Below are positions 50,865 to 62,085 of a stretch of 64,000 nucleotides of DNA, in pieces (the stretch's first letter is position 1; each line of letters begins with the position of its first letter). The stretch is from Streptomyces sp. NBC_01478. GTDB taxonomy: Bacteria; Actinomycetota; Actinomycetes; Streptomycetales; Streptomycetaceae. The stretch spans positions 3,329,501-3,393,500 of the forward strand of contig NZ_CP109444.1 in NCBI RefSeq assembly GCF_036227225.1. Direction: 5' to 3'. A model generated the notes under the pieces. That model was given only the letters and a program-made list of their open reading frames with translations, was not told where the DNA came from and made no database searches. The translations under genes and the position numbers were made by a program.

Positions 50865-52859
50865 TCAGGGCGTGAAGGTCACGGGCAGATTCGCGGCCTT
50901 CGCCCCGGTGGGCGGGACCTGGAGGGTCTTGAGGGCGAACTCCATCACCTGCTTGTAGATCGGTCCGCAGATCTGACCGCCGAAGTAGCTTCCGCTGGTG
51001 GCGTTCTGGATCGCGCAGTAGACGGTGATGCGGGGATTGTCGGCCGGCGCGAACCCGGCGAACGACGAGGTGTAGCCCTTGTACTTGCCGGTGGCCGGAT
51101 CCACGCGGTTGGCGGTGCCGGTCTTGCCCGCCACCCGGTACCCCGGAATGGCGGCCTTACCGCCCGTGCCCTGCTCGTCGTCCACCACGGACTCCAGCAT
51201 CTGGGCGAGGGTCTTCGCCGTCTTCGCACTGATGACCCTGGTCTTCTTGGGCGTCGCCGCAGGTGTGAAGCGGCCGTCGGGCCCCTTCGTGCCGCGCACC
51301 AGGGTGGGTTCGACGCGGACTCCGCCGTTGGCGACCGTCGAGTAGACGGAGGCCGCCTGGAGCGCGTTGAGGGACATGCCCTGGCCGAAAGGAATCGTGT
51401 ACTGCTGCGAGGTCGACCACTTGGAGGCGGGCGCGAGGATGCCCTTGGTCTCGCCGGGGAAGCCGAGCCCGCTGTAGCTGCCGATGCCGAACTTGCGCAG
51501 ATACGAGTACAGGACCTGGTTGGCCTCGGGCTGGGTCTTGCCGAGCTGCCCGGCCGCCTCGATGGTGCCGATGTTGCTGGACTTGGCGAGCACGCCGTTG
51601 AGGGTCAGGTTCCAGGTCGCGTGGTCCACGTCGTCCTGGAAGAGCCGGTCGCCGCGGTGCAGCCGGTTCGGCACGACGACATGCGTCAGCGGGGTGGCCG
51701 CGTTCTCCTGGAGTACGGCGGCCATCGTCATGACCTTGGCGGTGGAACCGGGCTCGTAGGCGTCCTGGACGGCCGCGTTGCCCAGGGAGGCCGCGTTGGC
51801 CTGCGCGAGGTCGTTCGGGTCGAAGCCGGGCGCGTTGGCCATGGCGAGGATCTCGCCGGTGCGGGTGTCCTGCACTATCACGTACCCGCGGTCCGCCTTG
51901 GACTTCTTCACCTGCTCGGTGATGGCGTTCTGCGCGGCCCACTGGATGTCGCGGTCGATGGTCAGCTCGACATCGGAACCGGGCACGGCGGGCGTCTCCG
52001 TGGAGCCCGCGGTGGGCACCTGGAGGCCGCCGGACTGGGCGTAGCGGACCTTGCCGTCCTTGCCCGTCAGGTCCTTGTTCAACTGCTGCTCGACCCCGCC
52101 GCCGCCCTTGCCGTCGGCGTTGACCCAGCCCAGTATCCCGGCGGCGAGATCGCCGTTCGGGTACACGCGCTTGGTGGTGGGGACGGCGAGGACACCGGCC
52201 AGGACGTTGACCGTGGTCGGGTCGGTCGAGGCCTTGGTGTTGAGCGCGCTCTTCAGGTCCTTGATCTGCTTCCAGACCTGCGGGGTCTGCCGGTTGGCGA
52301 GCACCACGTAGCGCAGGTTCTTGTTCGCCGGCCGGAGCTTCTTGACGAGGGAGGCCTGGTCCACGCCGAGGATCGGGGCGAGGAGGGCGGCCGCCTGTTC
52401 GGGCCCGTCGTCGATCTTGAGCTGTTTGCGGGTGAACAGCGTCGGGTCGGCGGTGATCGTGTACGCGTCCACGCTGGTCGCGAGGGCCACCCCGGAGCGG
52501 TCGGTGATCTCGCCGCGCTCGGCGGCCAGGACGTAGTCGACGTACCGGTTCTGCGCGGCCTTGGCGGCGTACGCGCTCGCGTCGACGGCCTGCACCTGGA
52601 GCAGTCGTACGACGAACGCGATCAGGACGAGGGTCAGCGCGAGGCTGATCATGCGCAGCCGGGGGCGGGGGCTGCCGAGCCGGAGGGAGCGGGGGCCCGC
52701 TGGGCGGCCCGCCGCGGGAGGGGGTGACGCGGGGCGGCGGGTCTGGCGGGCGCCGGGCTCCGGGCGGCGGCGGGCCGCGTTGCCGCCCACCGGACGTTCG
52801 GGCCTGGCCGGTCCGGGCACTCGGCGGCGTGGCGGTTCCCTGTCGGACACTTCCGTCAC
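50865..52859 (-). CDS. ftsI: Septal transpeptidase FtsI (class B PBP)
   Basis: 664 aa. Long basic/Pro-rich cytoplasmic tail (~65 residues), one helix (MISLALTLVLIAFVV), PBP dimerisation domain and transpeptidase domain. Active-site motifs intact: S372-x-x-K375 in EPGSTAKVM, SSN in AKSSNIGTI, and KTG in VAGKTGTANR. Crosslinks septal peptidoglycan with FtsW. GTG at 52859 overlaps the ftsL TGA (GTGA). Confidence 0.96.
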   Translation of the reverse strand: MTEVSDREPPRRRVPGPARPERPVGGNAARRRPEPGARQTRRPASPPPAAGRPAGPRSLRLGSPRPRLRMISLALTLVLIAFVVRLLQVQAVDASAYAAKAAQNRYVDYVLAAERGEITDRSGVALATSVDAYTITADPTLFTRKQLKIDDGPEQAAALLAPILGVDQASLVKKLRPANKNLRYVVLANRQTPQVWKQIKDLKSALNTKASTDPTTVNVLAGVLAVPTTKRVYPNGDLAAGILGWVNADGKGGGGVEQQLNKDLTGKDGKVRYAQSGGLQVPTAGSTETPAVPGSDVELTIDRDIQWAAQNAITEQVKKSKADRGYVIVQDTRTGEILAMANAPGFDPNDLAQANAASLGNAAVQDAYEPGSTAKVMTMAAVLQENAATPLTHVVVPNRLHRGDRLFQDDVDHATWNLTLNGVLAKSSNIGTIEAAGQLGKTQPEANQVLYSYLRKFGIGSYSGLGFPGETKGILAPASKWSTSQQYTIPFGQGMSLNALQAASVYSTVANGGVRVEPTLVRGTKGPDGRFTPAATPKKTRVISAKTAKTLAQMLESVVDDEQGTGGKAAIPGYRVAGKTGTANRVDPATGKYKGYTSSFAGFAPADNPRITVYCAIQNATSGSYFGGQICGPIYKQVMEFALKTLQVPPTGAKAANLPVTFTP

Positions 52860-53422
52860 CTGCCGGGTGTTGTCGGGGTGGAGGACTGAACTGTCGAGGA
52901 CTGCGCGGGCTGGACGGACCGGGCCGGGGTGGGGGTGGCCACGGGTGCCACCGCGCCGGGCGCGGGGGTCGGGCTCGGGCTCGGCCTGCTGACGAGCGCC
53001 TCCGGGGCGAGGACCACCGACGTGTTCGCCGAGGTCTTCTCGGCGGCGGCCTGCTCGGGGACACCCTTCACGGTGCCGTTCGGGTCGAGGAAGGCGGGGT
53101 CCCCGCCGGGCACCATGCCCAGCTCGTGGGCGCGGCGCTGAAGGGCGTCGGGAGCCGAGTAGGCGTCCACGTCCCGCTGGAGCGCCTGCTCCTCGTCGGT
53201 GAGGCTCTTCGTCTGCTTCTGGAGGTCGTCCAGCTTGAACTGCCCTTCGCTGAGCGCGGAGTTCAGCACGAGCAGTCCGATCAGACCGCCGCCGAGAAGG
53301 AGCACGACAAGGAGGACGAACGGGGTGCGGGCCGCGTGGATCCCGCCGTTCTGCGCGGGCCCGGTCGGGAAGAGCCGCGCGAGTCGGGCGGCCCTGCCCC
53401 TCAGTTCGGGTTTCCTACTCAC
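52856..53422 (-). CDS. ftsL: FtsL-like septum component
   Basis: 188 aa, GTG start. Basic cytoplasmic tail, one helix (TPFVLLVVLLLGGGLIGLLV) and a leucine-zipper-like coiled coil (LDDLQKQTKSLTDEEQALQR). A long Pro/Thr/Ser/Val tail (about 120-188) is unusual compared with short FtsL and probably reaches into the wall. Identity rests on position between rsmH and ftsI plus topology, since FtsL is poorly conserved. Confidence 0.88.
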   Translation of the reverse strand: MSRKPELRGRAARLARLFPTGPAQNGGIHAARTPFVLLVVLLLGGGLIGLLVLNSALSEGQFKLDDLQKQTKSLTDEEQALQRDVDAYSAPDALQRRAHELGMVPGGDPAFLDPNGTVKGVPEQAAAEKTSANTSVVLAPEALVSRPSPSPTPAPGAVAPVATPTPARSVQPAQSSTVQSSTPTTPGR

Positions 53423-53452
53423 TCACGCACCCCGCACTCACTTGGTACGTAC

Positions 53453-54409
53453 TCACCCGATGTCCTCCCTGATGCGCTCAGCCCCCCGCAGCCGCGCGGG
53501 TGCCGCCCGCCGGTTCTCGGCGACCTCTTCCTCGGTGGGAAGTTCGGCACCGCGCGTCAGGAGCTTGAGCCGGGGCTGGTACTGCTCGGGCACGACCGGC
53601 AGCCCGGGAGGCGCCGTGTTGGCGGCGCCGGCCGCGAACACCTGCTTCACCAGGCGGTCTTCGAGCGAGTGGTACGACAGGACGGCGATCCGGCCGCCCA
53701 CGGCAAGGGACTTCACGGCGGCGGGAATCGCCCTCTCCAGGACGGACAGTTCGCCGTTGACCTCGATGCGCAGCGCCTGGAAGGTGCGCTTGGCCGGGTT
53801 GCCGCCGGTGCGCTTGGCGGCCTGGGGCAGCGAGTCGCGGATCAGCTCGACGAGCCGCGCGCTGTTGTCGAACGGCTCCTTGTCGCGCTCGCGGACGACC
53901 GCGGACACGATCCGCTTGGCCTGCTTCTCCTCGCCGTACGCCCGCAGGATGCGGACGAGTTCACCGGGCGCGTAGGTGTTGAGGACCTCGGCGGCGCTGA
54001 TGCCGGTCGTCTGGTCCATGCGCATGTCCAGGGGCGCGTCCTGGGCGTAGGCGAAACCGCGGTCGGCCTCGTCCAACTGCATGGAGGAGACGCCGAGGTC
54101 GAACAGAACGCCCTCCACGCGCGCGAGGCCGAGCCGCTCCAGTACCTCGGGCAGTTCGTCGTAGACGGCGTGCACGAGGGTGGCGCGGTCGCCGAAGGGG
54201 GCGAGGCGCTCGCCGGAGAGGCGCAGGGCTTCCTTGTCGCGGTCGAGGGCGACGAGGCGGGCCTCGGGGAACCGGGTCAGCAGGGCCTCGCTGTGCCCTC
54301 CGAGCCCGAGGGTGCAGTCGACGACCACCGCTCCCGGTCGCTCCAGCGCGGGGGCCAACAGGTCCAGGCACCGCTGGAGCATCACCGGGACGTGTCGACT
54401 GTTGCTCAA
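53453..54409 (-). CDS. rsmH: 16S rRNA m4C1402 methyltransferase RsmH (MraW)
   Basis: 318 aa. SAM-binding motif [35 protein letters not shown] and the C-terminal [10 protein letters not shown]. Start is the rare TTG at 54409, supported by GAGAGGG about five bases upstream and by the family N-terminus ([13 protein letters not shown]). First gene of the division cluster in this window; no mraZ-like gene lies upstream. Confidence 0.95.
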   Translation of the reverse strand: MSNSRHVPVMLQRCLDLLAPALERPGAVVVDCTLGLGGHSEALLTRFPEARLVALDRDKEALRLSGERLAPFGDRATLVHAVYDELPEVLERLGLARVEGVLFDLGVSSMQLDEADRGFAYAQDAPLDMRMDQTTGISAAEVLNTYAPGELVRILRAYGEEKQAKRIVSAVVRERDKEPFDNSARLVELIRDSLPQAAKRTGGNPAKRTFQALRIEVNGELSVLERAIPAAVKSLAVGGRIAVLSYHSLEDRLVKQVFAAGAANTAPPGLPVVPEQYQPRLKLLTRGAELPTEEEVAENRRAAPARLRGAERIREDIG

Positions 54410-54621
54410 GGGGCCCTCTCAGGTCCGGCGGGCCCGTACGCACCGCCGGGTCCCCGCCCGCTCAAGAAGGGGAGGCCTGCCGGCGCCGGAAGCGTCAGCC
54501 GACCGGGAGCGGGAGGAGGCCGAGCCGTACGTACGCGCCGCGCACGTGGGGAGAATCCGGAAAGTCGCCGGGGTCTCCGGGAAAAGTCCAGCAGGGAGAG
54601 CCTCGCCTCCCGCTTCGCGCA

Positions 54622-54649
54622 ACTTTAGTCCACGCTGTCTCACGGTCAA
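54622..54649 (-). promoter_or_regulatory. Candidate housekeeping promoter of the division cluster
   Basis: On the minus strand TTGACC (54649-54644), a 16-base spacer and TAAAGT (54627-54622) fit an HrdB-type promoter 213 bases upstream of rsmH. The rest of 54410-54825 (416 bp) is the divergent control region between rsmH and the carbonic anhydrase, with one inverted repeat and no gene. Confidence 0.5.
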
Positions 54650-54708
54650 TCAACCGGCCTGCGCGTCGCGGGCCGGGGAGCGTGCGAAGCCTCAAAACGG
54701 GAAGAATC

Positions 54709-54743
54709 ACCCACACGGGTGCACCCCCGCCACCCGTGTGGGT
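54709..54743. promoter_or_regulatory. 13-bp perfect inverted repeat upstream of the carbonic anhydrase
   Basis: ACCCACACGGGTG (54709-54721) and its complement (54731-54743) with a 9-base spacer. Each arm contains a smaller self-complementary core (ACACGGGT is not perfect). Either an operator or a leader hairpin just before the AGAGGA at 54750-54757. Confidence 0.55.
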
Positions 54744-54825
54744 TACCTCACAAGAGGACGCGATGACGCTCTTTTTCCCCTCCCGCACCAAGACCGCACC
54801 GCCGGTGACCAGTACCGTCATAGGT

Positions 54826-55374
54826 ATGACGACCTCCGCATCCGTACCCACAGAGTCCGAAGGCGCCATAGTCGACGGCGGGACCGTGACGGACCGCCTC
54901 GTCGAGGCCAACGGGCAGTACGCCGCCGCCTTCACCGATCCCGGGATGGACGCCCGTCCCGTCCTGCAGGTGGCCGTCGTGGCCTGCATGGACGCCCGTC
55001 TCGACCTGCACGCCGCGCTGGGCCTGGAGCTCGGCGACTGCCACACCATCCGCAACGCGGGCGGCGTGGTCACCGACGACGTGATCCGTTCCCTCACCAT
55101 CAGCCAGCGCGCGCTCGGCACCCGCAGCGTCGTGCTCATCCACCACACCGGGTGCGGCCTGGAGTCCCTCACCGAGGAGTTCCGGCACGACCTGGAGATG
55201 GAGGTCGGCCAGCGCCCCGCCTGGGCGGTGGAGGCCTTCCGGGACGTCGAGCAGGACGTACGGCAGTCCATGCAGCGTGTGCGCACCTCGCCGTTCCTGC
55301 TGCACACTGATGATGTGCGCGGCTTCGTCTTCGACGTGAAGTCGGGTCTGCTGCGCGAGATCGACCCCGCCTGA
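54826..55374 (+). CDS. Beta-class carbonic anhydrase
   Basis: 182 aa. Zinc and dyad residues are intact: C54 and D56/R58 in VACMDARLD, then H107 and C110 in IHHTGCG; RNAGGVVTDDVIRSL is also characteristic. Hydrates CO2 to bicarbonate. Start chosen at the ATG opening MTTSASVPTE, where family similarity begins to be plausible. An in-frame ATG at 54763 with AGAGGA upstream would add 21 residues and is a real alternative. Monocistronic by context. Confidence 0.93.
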   Translation: MTTSASVPTESEGAIVDGGTVTDRLVEANGQYAAAFTDPGMDARPVLQVAVVACMDARLDLHAALGLELGDCHTIRNAGGVVTDDVIRSLTISQRALGTRSVVLIHHTGCGLESLTEEFRHDLEMEVGQRPAWAVEAFRDVEQDVRQSMQRVRTSPFLLHTDDVRGFVFDVKSGLLREIDPA

Positions 55375-55611
55375 CGCACCCGCCCGCCCCGAAAACTTCG
55401 AAAAGTTCGCCGCTCGGACCGCCCAAAAGGTCGCAAGACCCGACAAAGCGAAGGCAGTTGTCCACAGGCGAGTGACACGAACCGGTAACGGCAACAAGAA
55501 TGCGGGTGTGGCGTCACGCGGAACTTTTCCCGCGTGCCGTCCGTGTTTCGGGGTGGGCCGGTCCGCAGCGTATGCGCCGGCCCATGGAAAGAACGGGCCG
55601 AGGAGGGCCGG

Positions 55612-56633
<1,022 letters not shown>

Positions 56634-56637
<4 letters not shown>

Positions 56638-57992
56638 TGACCACCGGGGAGGCGGAGACCGACCGGGACGAGAAGGGCGGTGTCCGTACGGCCCTGGCCG
56701 GGCTGACCACCCGTGGACGCTCGTTCCTGGCCGCAGGCATCGCCGCCGCCGTCTGCGCGTACGTCCTGGGGCAGAGCGATCTGCTCCAGGTCGGAATCCT
56801 GCTGGCCGTGCTGCCGCTGATCTGCGCGACCGTGCTCTACCGCACCCGCTACCGGGTGGCCGGCAGCCGCCGGCTCTCCCCCGCGCGCGTGCCCGCCGGC
56901 AGCGAGGCCCGCGTCCATCTGCGGATGGACAACGTCTCGCGGCTGCCCACGGGCCTGCTGATGCTCCAGGACCGGGTGCCGTACGTGCTCGGCCCGCGCC
57001 CCCGCTTCGTCCTGGACCGGGTCGAGGCGGGCGGCCGGCGCGAGGTGTCCTACCGGGTCCGCTCGGACCTGCGCGGCCGCTATCCCCTGGGCCCGCTCCA
57101 GCTCCGTCTGACGGACCCCTTCGGGATGTGCGAACTGACCCGCTCCTTCTCGACCTTCGACACCCTGACGGTCATCCCGCGCGTGGAGGCCCTCCCCCCG
57201 GTCCGCCTCAGCGGCGAGGCCAAGGGCTACGGCGACGGCCGCAACCGCTCGCTGGCCCTGGCGGGCGAGGACGACGTGATCCCGCGCGGGTACCGCTACG
57301 GCGACGACCTGCGCCGCGTGCACTGGCGCTCCACCGCGCGCTACGGCGAGCTGATGGTGCGCCGCGAGGAGCAGCCCCAGCGCGCCCGCTGCACGGTCCT
57401 GCTCGACACCCGGGGCATCGCCTTCGCGGGCCAGGGCCCCGACTCGGCTTTCGAGTGGGCCGTCTCGGGCGCCGCCTCCGTCCTGGTGCACATGCTGGAA
57501 CGGGGCTTCTCCGTACGGCTGTTGAGCGACACCGGCAACTCGGTGCCCGGCCAGGACGCCGACGGGTTCGCGGGCGCGAGCCAGGAGTCGGCGGACGCGG
57601 CCGGACTGATGATGGACACCCTCGCGGTGATCGACCACTCGGACGGCGCGGGCCTGTCCCGGGCCTACGACGTCCTGCGCGGCGGGAACGAAGGGCTTCT
57701 GGTGGCCTTCTTCGGCGACCTCGACGAGGAACAGGCGGCGATCGTCGCCCGGATGCGCCAGCGCAGCGGGGGCGCCCTCGCCTTCGTGCTGGACAGCGAC
57801 GGCTGGGTGCGTGAGTCGACCGACGTCTCCGGTCCCGGGGACGGGCAGGAGGAGCGGCTGCGGATGCTGCGCGACGCGGGCTGGACCGCCGTGGGTGTGC
57901 CGCGCGGCGCATCCCTGACGGACCTGTGGCAACAGGCGGACCGGGAGCGCAACGGCATCACCGCGACCGGCCTCGGGGAGGGATGGGCATGA
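56634..57992 (+). CDS. DUF58 family protein
   Basis: 452 aa. Two N-terminal membrane helices (SFLAAGIAAAVCAYVL, VGILLAVLPLICATVLY) followed by the DUF58 core with REEQ... region RGYRYGDDLRRVHWRSTA and a VWA-like domain. The start overlaps the moxR stop in GTGATGA: either GTG at 56634 or ATG at 56637. The stop overlaps the next gene as ATGA. DUF58/MoxR/transglutaminase sets have been tied to envelope functions. Confidence 0.92.
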
Positions 57993-60370
57993 GCGGGCGG
58001 GCACGACTGGCGATCTGCGCCTGGGCGGCCACACTGCTGGCGTCCTGCGCGCTGCTGCCCCTGGTCTCCCCGGCGACCTGGATCGTCCAGGCCGCCTTCA
58101 TGCTGGCGATCCAGACCGGGGTGGGCGCGGCGACCCGGCGGGTCCCCCTGGCCCGGCCGCTGACCGTCGCGGCGCAGGCCCTGGTCACGCTGCTGATGCT
58201 GACCCTGGTCTTCGCGCACGCGCAGGCCTTCGCCGGGATCGTCCCGGGCCCCGAGGCCTTCCGGCACTTCGCCGACCTGCTGCAACAGGGCTCTGACGAC
58301 GTCTCCCGGTACGCGATCCCGGCACCGCTGCACGACGGCATCCGGCTGATGCTCATCGGCGGTGTCCTGGTGATCGGCCTGGCGGTGGACACGCTCGCGG
58401 TCACCTTCCGCAGCGCGGCCCCGGCCGGACTGCCGCTGCTCGCGCTGTACTCGGTGGCCGCCGGGCTGTCCGAGAGCGATTACGGCTGGCTGTGGTTCCT
58501 GTTCGCGGCCGCCGGCTATCTGACGCTGCTGCTGGCCGAGGGCCGGGACCGGCTCGCCCAGTGGGGCCGGGTCTTCGGCGGGGCGCCCCGCACCACCTCG
58601 GGCCCGGAGTCCTCGGGACCGCTCGCCCCGGTCCGTACCGGGCGGCGGATCGGCGCGGTCGCGATGGCCGTCGCCCTGCTGCCGCTGCCCACCATCTCGG
58701 GCGGCCTGCTGGACACCGCCGGGACAGGCGTGGGCTCGGGCACCGGTGGCGGCGGCACGATCTCCGCGGTCAACCCGCTGGTCTCGCTGCGCGACAGCCT
58801 GAACGTGGACGAGAACCGCCAGGTCCTGTCCCTGCGGGCCAGCACGAACGACAGCTCGGACATGTATCTGCGGATCGTGTCCCTGGACGACTTCGACGGC
58901 ACCACCTGGAAGCCGTCCCAGCGGCACATCGAAGGTGTGCCGGACACGTTCCCCACCCCGACCGGCCTCGGCGCGGACATCAAGCGCTCGGTGATCCAGA
59001 CCCGGATCTCGGCGGCGGACTGGTACGCCCAGGACTGGCTGCCGATGCCGTACCCGCCCAGCGGCGTGAAGATCGACGGCAGTTGGCGCTACGAGCCCGT
59101 GGGCATGACCGTCGTGGGCGATCACGGGCAGAACACGCGCGGGGTGACCTACACGGTCGACAGCCTGGACGTGCAGCCGACCGCGGAGCAGTTGGCCACG
59201 GCGCCGGAGCCGTCGGCGAACCTGAGGAAGCAGTACACCGAGGTGCCGAAGTCGCTGCCCGCGGTGGTGGCCGACACCGCCCGCAAGGTCACCGCGGGCT
59301 CGACCAGTCACTACGAGCAGGCGGTCAAGCTCCAGGACTACTTCGCGGTGACCGGCGGCTTCCAGTACGACACCCAGGTGGACGTCGGCACCGGCCGCGA
59401 CGCGATCGCCAAGTTCCTGAAGGACAAGCAGGGCTTCTGCGTCCACTTCTCCTTCGCGATGGCGGCGATGGCCCGCACCCTGGGCATTCCGGCCCGGGTC
59501 GCGGTGGGCTTCGCGCCGGGCACCCCGGAGGCGAACGGCACGGTGTCGGTGGGCCTGAAGGACGCGCACGCCTGGCCGGAACTGTACTTCGAGGGCGTGG
59601 GCTGGACCCGCTTCGAGCCGACCCCGAACCGGGGCTCGGTGCCGTCCTACACCCAGGCGACCACGCCCGGTAGCGACGTCCCGGACCCGGCCGGCTCCTC
59701 GGCCGCGACGAGCGCGGCGCCCTCCGCGGCCCCCTCGACGAGCGCGAGCTGCACGGCCCAACTGCAGAAGCTGGAGGGCTGCACGAGCCAGGCCCCGGCG
59801 ATCGTGGCGGGCGACGACTCGCACGGCCCCTTGTGGTACGTGCAGGTGGTGCTGGTCAGCCTGGGCGTGCTCCTGCTGCTGACGATCCCGTTCTCGCCGC
59901 TGCTGTGGCGGACCCGGATGCGCTCGGTACGGCTGGGAGCGCACGGTCGTACGGAGGCGGAGGCGGCGATCCACACGCTGGCCGTGTGGGAGGAACTGAC
60001 CGATACCGCCTGGGACTTCGGGATCTCGCCCGACGAGTCGCTGACCCCGCGCAAGGCGGCGGCCCGGATCGTGCGGCTCGGGCAGCTCGACCCGTCGTCC
60101 GCCGCCTCGGTGCACCGTGTGGCGGACGCCGTGGAGCAGGTCCTGTACGCGCCTCGGCCGCAGTTGACGGCGGGGCTCGTGAAGGACGTCCGGCGGGTGA
60201 TCGTCGGGTTCAAGGACGCGGCCGGCCGCTCCACGGAGTTGCGCGCACTGGTCGCCCCCCGCTCGACCGTCCGGGTGGTGTGGGCGCTGTCGGCCTGGCG
60301 GACGTCGGTGACGACGCGGGCGGCGGCGCTGCGGCCGACCCTGCGCAAGCCGTCCGGCCAGCAGGGCTGA
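57989..60370 (+). CDS. TgpA-type transglutaminase-like membrane protein
   Basis: 793 aa. Six N-terminal helices (DUF3488), a large extracytoplasmic domain, a transglutaminase core and a C-terminal helix with a DUF4129-like cytoplasmic end. Catalytic C484 in KQGFCVHFSF and H527 in DAHAWPELYF are present; the third triad position in WTRFEPTP is Glu where TgpA has Asp. A Ser/Ala-rich linker (about 570-600) precedes the last helix. ATG at 57989 overlaps the DUF58 TGA. Likely acts in the periplasm-equivalent space on the cell wall or secreted proteins. Confidence 0.9.
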   Translation: MSGRARLAICAWAATLLASCALLPLVSPATWIVQAAFMLAIQTGVGAATRRVPLARPLTVAAQALVTLLMLTLVFAHAQAFAGIVPGPEAFRHFADLLQQGSDDVSRYAIPAPLHDGIRLMLIGGVLVIGLAVDTLAVTFRSAAPAGLPLLALYSVAAGLSESDYGWLWFLFAAAGYLTLLLAEGRDRLAQWGRVFGGAPRTTSGPESSGPLAPVRTGRRIGAVAMAVALLPLPTISGGLLDTAGTGVGSGTGGGGTISAVNPLVSLRDSLNVDENRQVLSLRASTNDSSDMYLRIVSLDDFDGTTWKPSQRHIEGVPDTFPTPTGLGADIKRSVIQTRISAADWYAQDWLPMPYPPSGVKIDGSWRYEPVGMTVVGDHGQNTRGVTYTVDSLDVQPTAEQLATAPEPSANLRKQYTEVPKSLPAVVADTARKVTAGSTSHYEQAVKLQDYFAVTGGFQYDTQVDVGTGRDAIAKFLKDKQGFCVHFSFAMAAMARTLGIPARVAVGFAPGTPEANGTVSVGLKDAHAWPELYFEGVGWTRFEPTPNRGSVPSYTQATTPGSDVPDPAGSSAATSAAPSAAPSTSASCTAQLQKLEGCTSQAPAIVAGDDSHGPLWYVQVVLVSLGVLLLLTIPFSPLLWRTRMRSVRLGAHGRTEAEAAIHTLAVWEELTDTAWDFGISPDESLTPRKAAARIVRLGQLDPSSAASVHRVADAVEQVLYAPRPQLTAGLVKDVRRVIVGFKDAAGRSTELRALVAPRSTVRVVWALSAWRTSVTTRAAALRPTLRKPSGQQG

Positions 60371-60402
60371 GGGGCCCGGCGAGGGAGAAGCAGGGCATAC
60401 GG

Positions 60403-60437
60403 GAGGGGGTGACCACCGGTTCGGTGGTCACCCCCTC
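60403..60437. terminator. Perfect bidirectional terminator hairpin
   Basis: 16-bp perfect stem GAGGGGGTGACCACCG with loop GTT, 32 bases after the transglutaminase gene and 45 bases after the DUF3040 gene on the opposite strand. Confidence 0.88.
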
Positions 60438-60482
60438 ACTCGTGTCTTGAGGAGCGCCGCGTGCGCTGCGGGCCGGGTGCCG

Positions 60483-60878
60483 CTACTGGCCCTGCTGCTC
60501 GTCGCGGCGGCGCTGCCAGCGCTGCTCGATACGATCCATCACCGAGCGCCGCTGCCGTCCCTGACGGCGGGCGTGCGGTGCGCCCGCGGCGGGCTGTTCG
60601 CCAGGCTTGGGGGCTTTGCGCCAGCCGGTCACGACGAGCACCGCACAGCCCAGCATGACGAGGAACCCCATCACGCTGACCCAAATCTGCTTGGCGACCA
60701 TTCCTGTCATGAGGAGCGCAATACCCACGAGGAAGCCGGCCATCGCCTGGTAGACCCGTCTCCGGGTGTACGTGCGCAGCCCGCTTCCCTCAAGCGCTGT
60801 CGCGAACTTGGGATCTTCGGCGTACAGCGCTCGCTCCATCTGCTCGAGCATTCGCTGCTCGTGCTCCGAGAGCGGCAC
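60483..60878 (-). CDS. DUF3040 family membrane protein
   Basis: 131 aa, GTG start. Begins with the DUF3040 signature PLSEHEQRMLEQMERALYAED and FATALEG, followed by two helices (AGFLVGIALLMTGMVA, VSVMGFLVMLGCAVLVV) and a basic, disordered C-terminus. Actinobacteria-specific, function unknown; usually near cell-wall genes. The 278 bp up to 61156 hold no gene I can support. Confidence 0.93.
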   Translation of the reverse strand: MPLSEHEQRMLEQMERALYAEDPKFATALEGSGLRTYTRRRVYQAMAGFLVGIALLMTGMVAKQIWVSVMGFLVMLGCAVLVVTGWRKAPKPGEQPAAGAPHARRQGRQRRSVMDRIEQRWQRRRDEQQGQ

Positions 60879-61156
60879 GGAGTCCTCCTCATCGTGCAGT
60901 CGCCGGGGCGACCCGGGGGGTCCCTTCAGGATAGGCAGGGAATCGCCCCCGTGAAACCCGCCCCTCTACGCCAATTGACCAACCGGAATCCGTCAAGGCC
61001 GTTCCGGCTCGCTGAAGCTTCCATTCCCCAGCGACCCTCCCGTCATGCCGGGCGGTCTCCCTCGATCATACGGCGCCGGGCCCCCGATCGGGGGGCCTGT
61101 GGCGTACTCCATGTGCGGCCGAGCCGCTGATCAGGGGGTCCGGCACGGGAGGCCAC

Positions 61157-61927
61157 TCACGCCTCGCCGGCACCTCGCGTCTCGCCGAGCACATGAAGCT
61201 GCGTGGCCACGGAGTGGAACGCCGGGAGCTCGGCCGCCGCGGCCTCCAGCTTCAGCAGCGCGTCCAGGGCGCCGGGCTCGGTGTCCACGAGCACTCCGGG
61301 CACCAGGTCGGCGAAGACCCGCACCCCGTGCACGGCGCCGACGTGGAGCCCCGCTCCCTCGACGTACGCGGCGAGCTGCTCGGCGGTGAAGCGGTGCGGG
61401 ACGGGATCGGCGGCGCCCCAGCGGCCGTTCGGGTCGTCGAGGGCCTGGCGGGCCTCCGTGAAGTGTCCGGCGAGGGCGCGCGCGAGCACGGCACCGCCGA
61501 GCCCGGCGGCGAGCAGGCTCAGGACGCCCTCGGGGCGCAGCGCGGCCACCACGGTGCGGACGCCCTCGGCGGGGTCGTCCACGTACTCCAGGACGCCGTG
61601 GCACAGCACCGCGTCGTAGCCGCCGCGCTCGACCACGTCGAAGAGGCCGTGGGCGTCGCCCTGGACGCCCTGCACGCGGTCGGCGACACCGGCCTCGGCG
61701 GCGCGGCGCTCCAGCGCGAACAGCGCGTTCGGGCTGGGGTCGACGACGGTGACGCGGTGGCCGAGGCGGGCGACGGGCACCGCGAAGTTGCCGCTGCCGC
61801 CTCCGGTGTCCAGGACGTCCAGCGCGTCCCGACCCGTGGCCTTGACCCGGCGGTCGAGGGCGTCCTGAAGGACGTCCCAGACCACGGCGGTACGGAGGGA
61901 GGCGCGGGGGCGGCTCGGGTCCGACAC
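61157..61927 (-). CDS. SAM-dependent methyltransferase
   Basis: 256 aa from GTG at 61927 (GAGGAG nine bases upstream). Class I fold: motif I VLDTGGGSGNFAVP, motif II HRVTVVDPSPNAL, motif III region DAVLCHGVLEYVDDP. The C-terminal half (FTAEQLAAYVEGAGL) resembles CmoA/UbiE-type enzymes, but the substrate cannot be named. Confidence 0.9.
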   Translation of the reverse strand: MSDPSRPRASLRTAVVWDVLQDALDRRVKATGRDALDVLDTGGGSGNFAVPVARLGHRVTVVDPSPNALFALERRAAEAGVADRVQGVQGDAHGLFDVVERGGYDAVLCHGVLEYVDDPAEGVRTVVAALRPEGVLSLLAAGLGGAVLARALAGHFTEARQALDDPNGRWGAADPVPHRFTAEQLAAYVEGAGLHVGAVHGVRVFADLVPGVLVDTEPGALDALLKLEAAAAELPAFHSVATQLHVLGETRGAGEA

Positions 61928-62085
61928 GGCAGTTGACTCCTCGGCGCGGCACCGCCTGTGCACGGCGGAGCGAACGGGCTGCCTCCCCGGCCCGGGTGCG
62001 GGCGGAGGGAAGGCTTCAGGCGCCCTCCACCCTATTGCCTCCGGTGCCGTACCTGGTCATGTGTCTCGCGCGGCGAACTCCGTGC

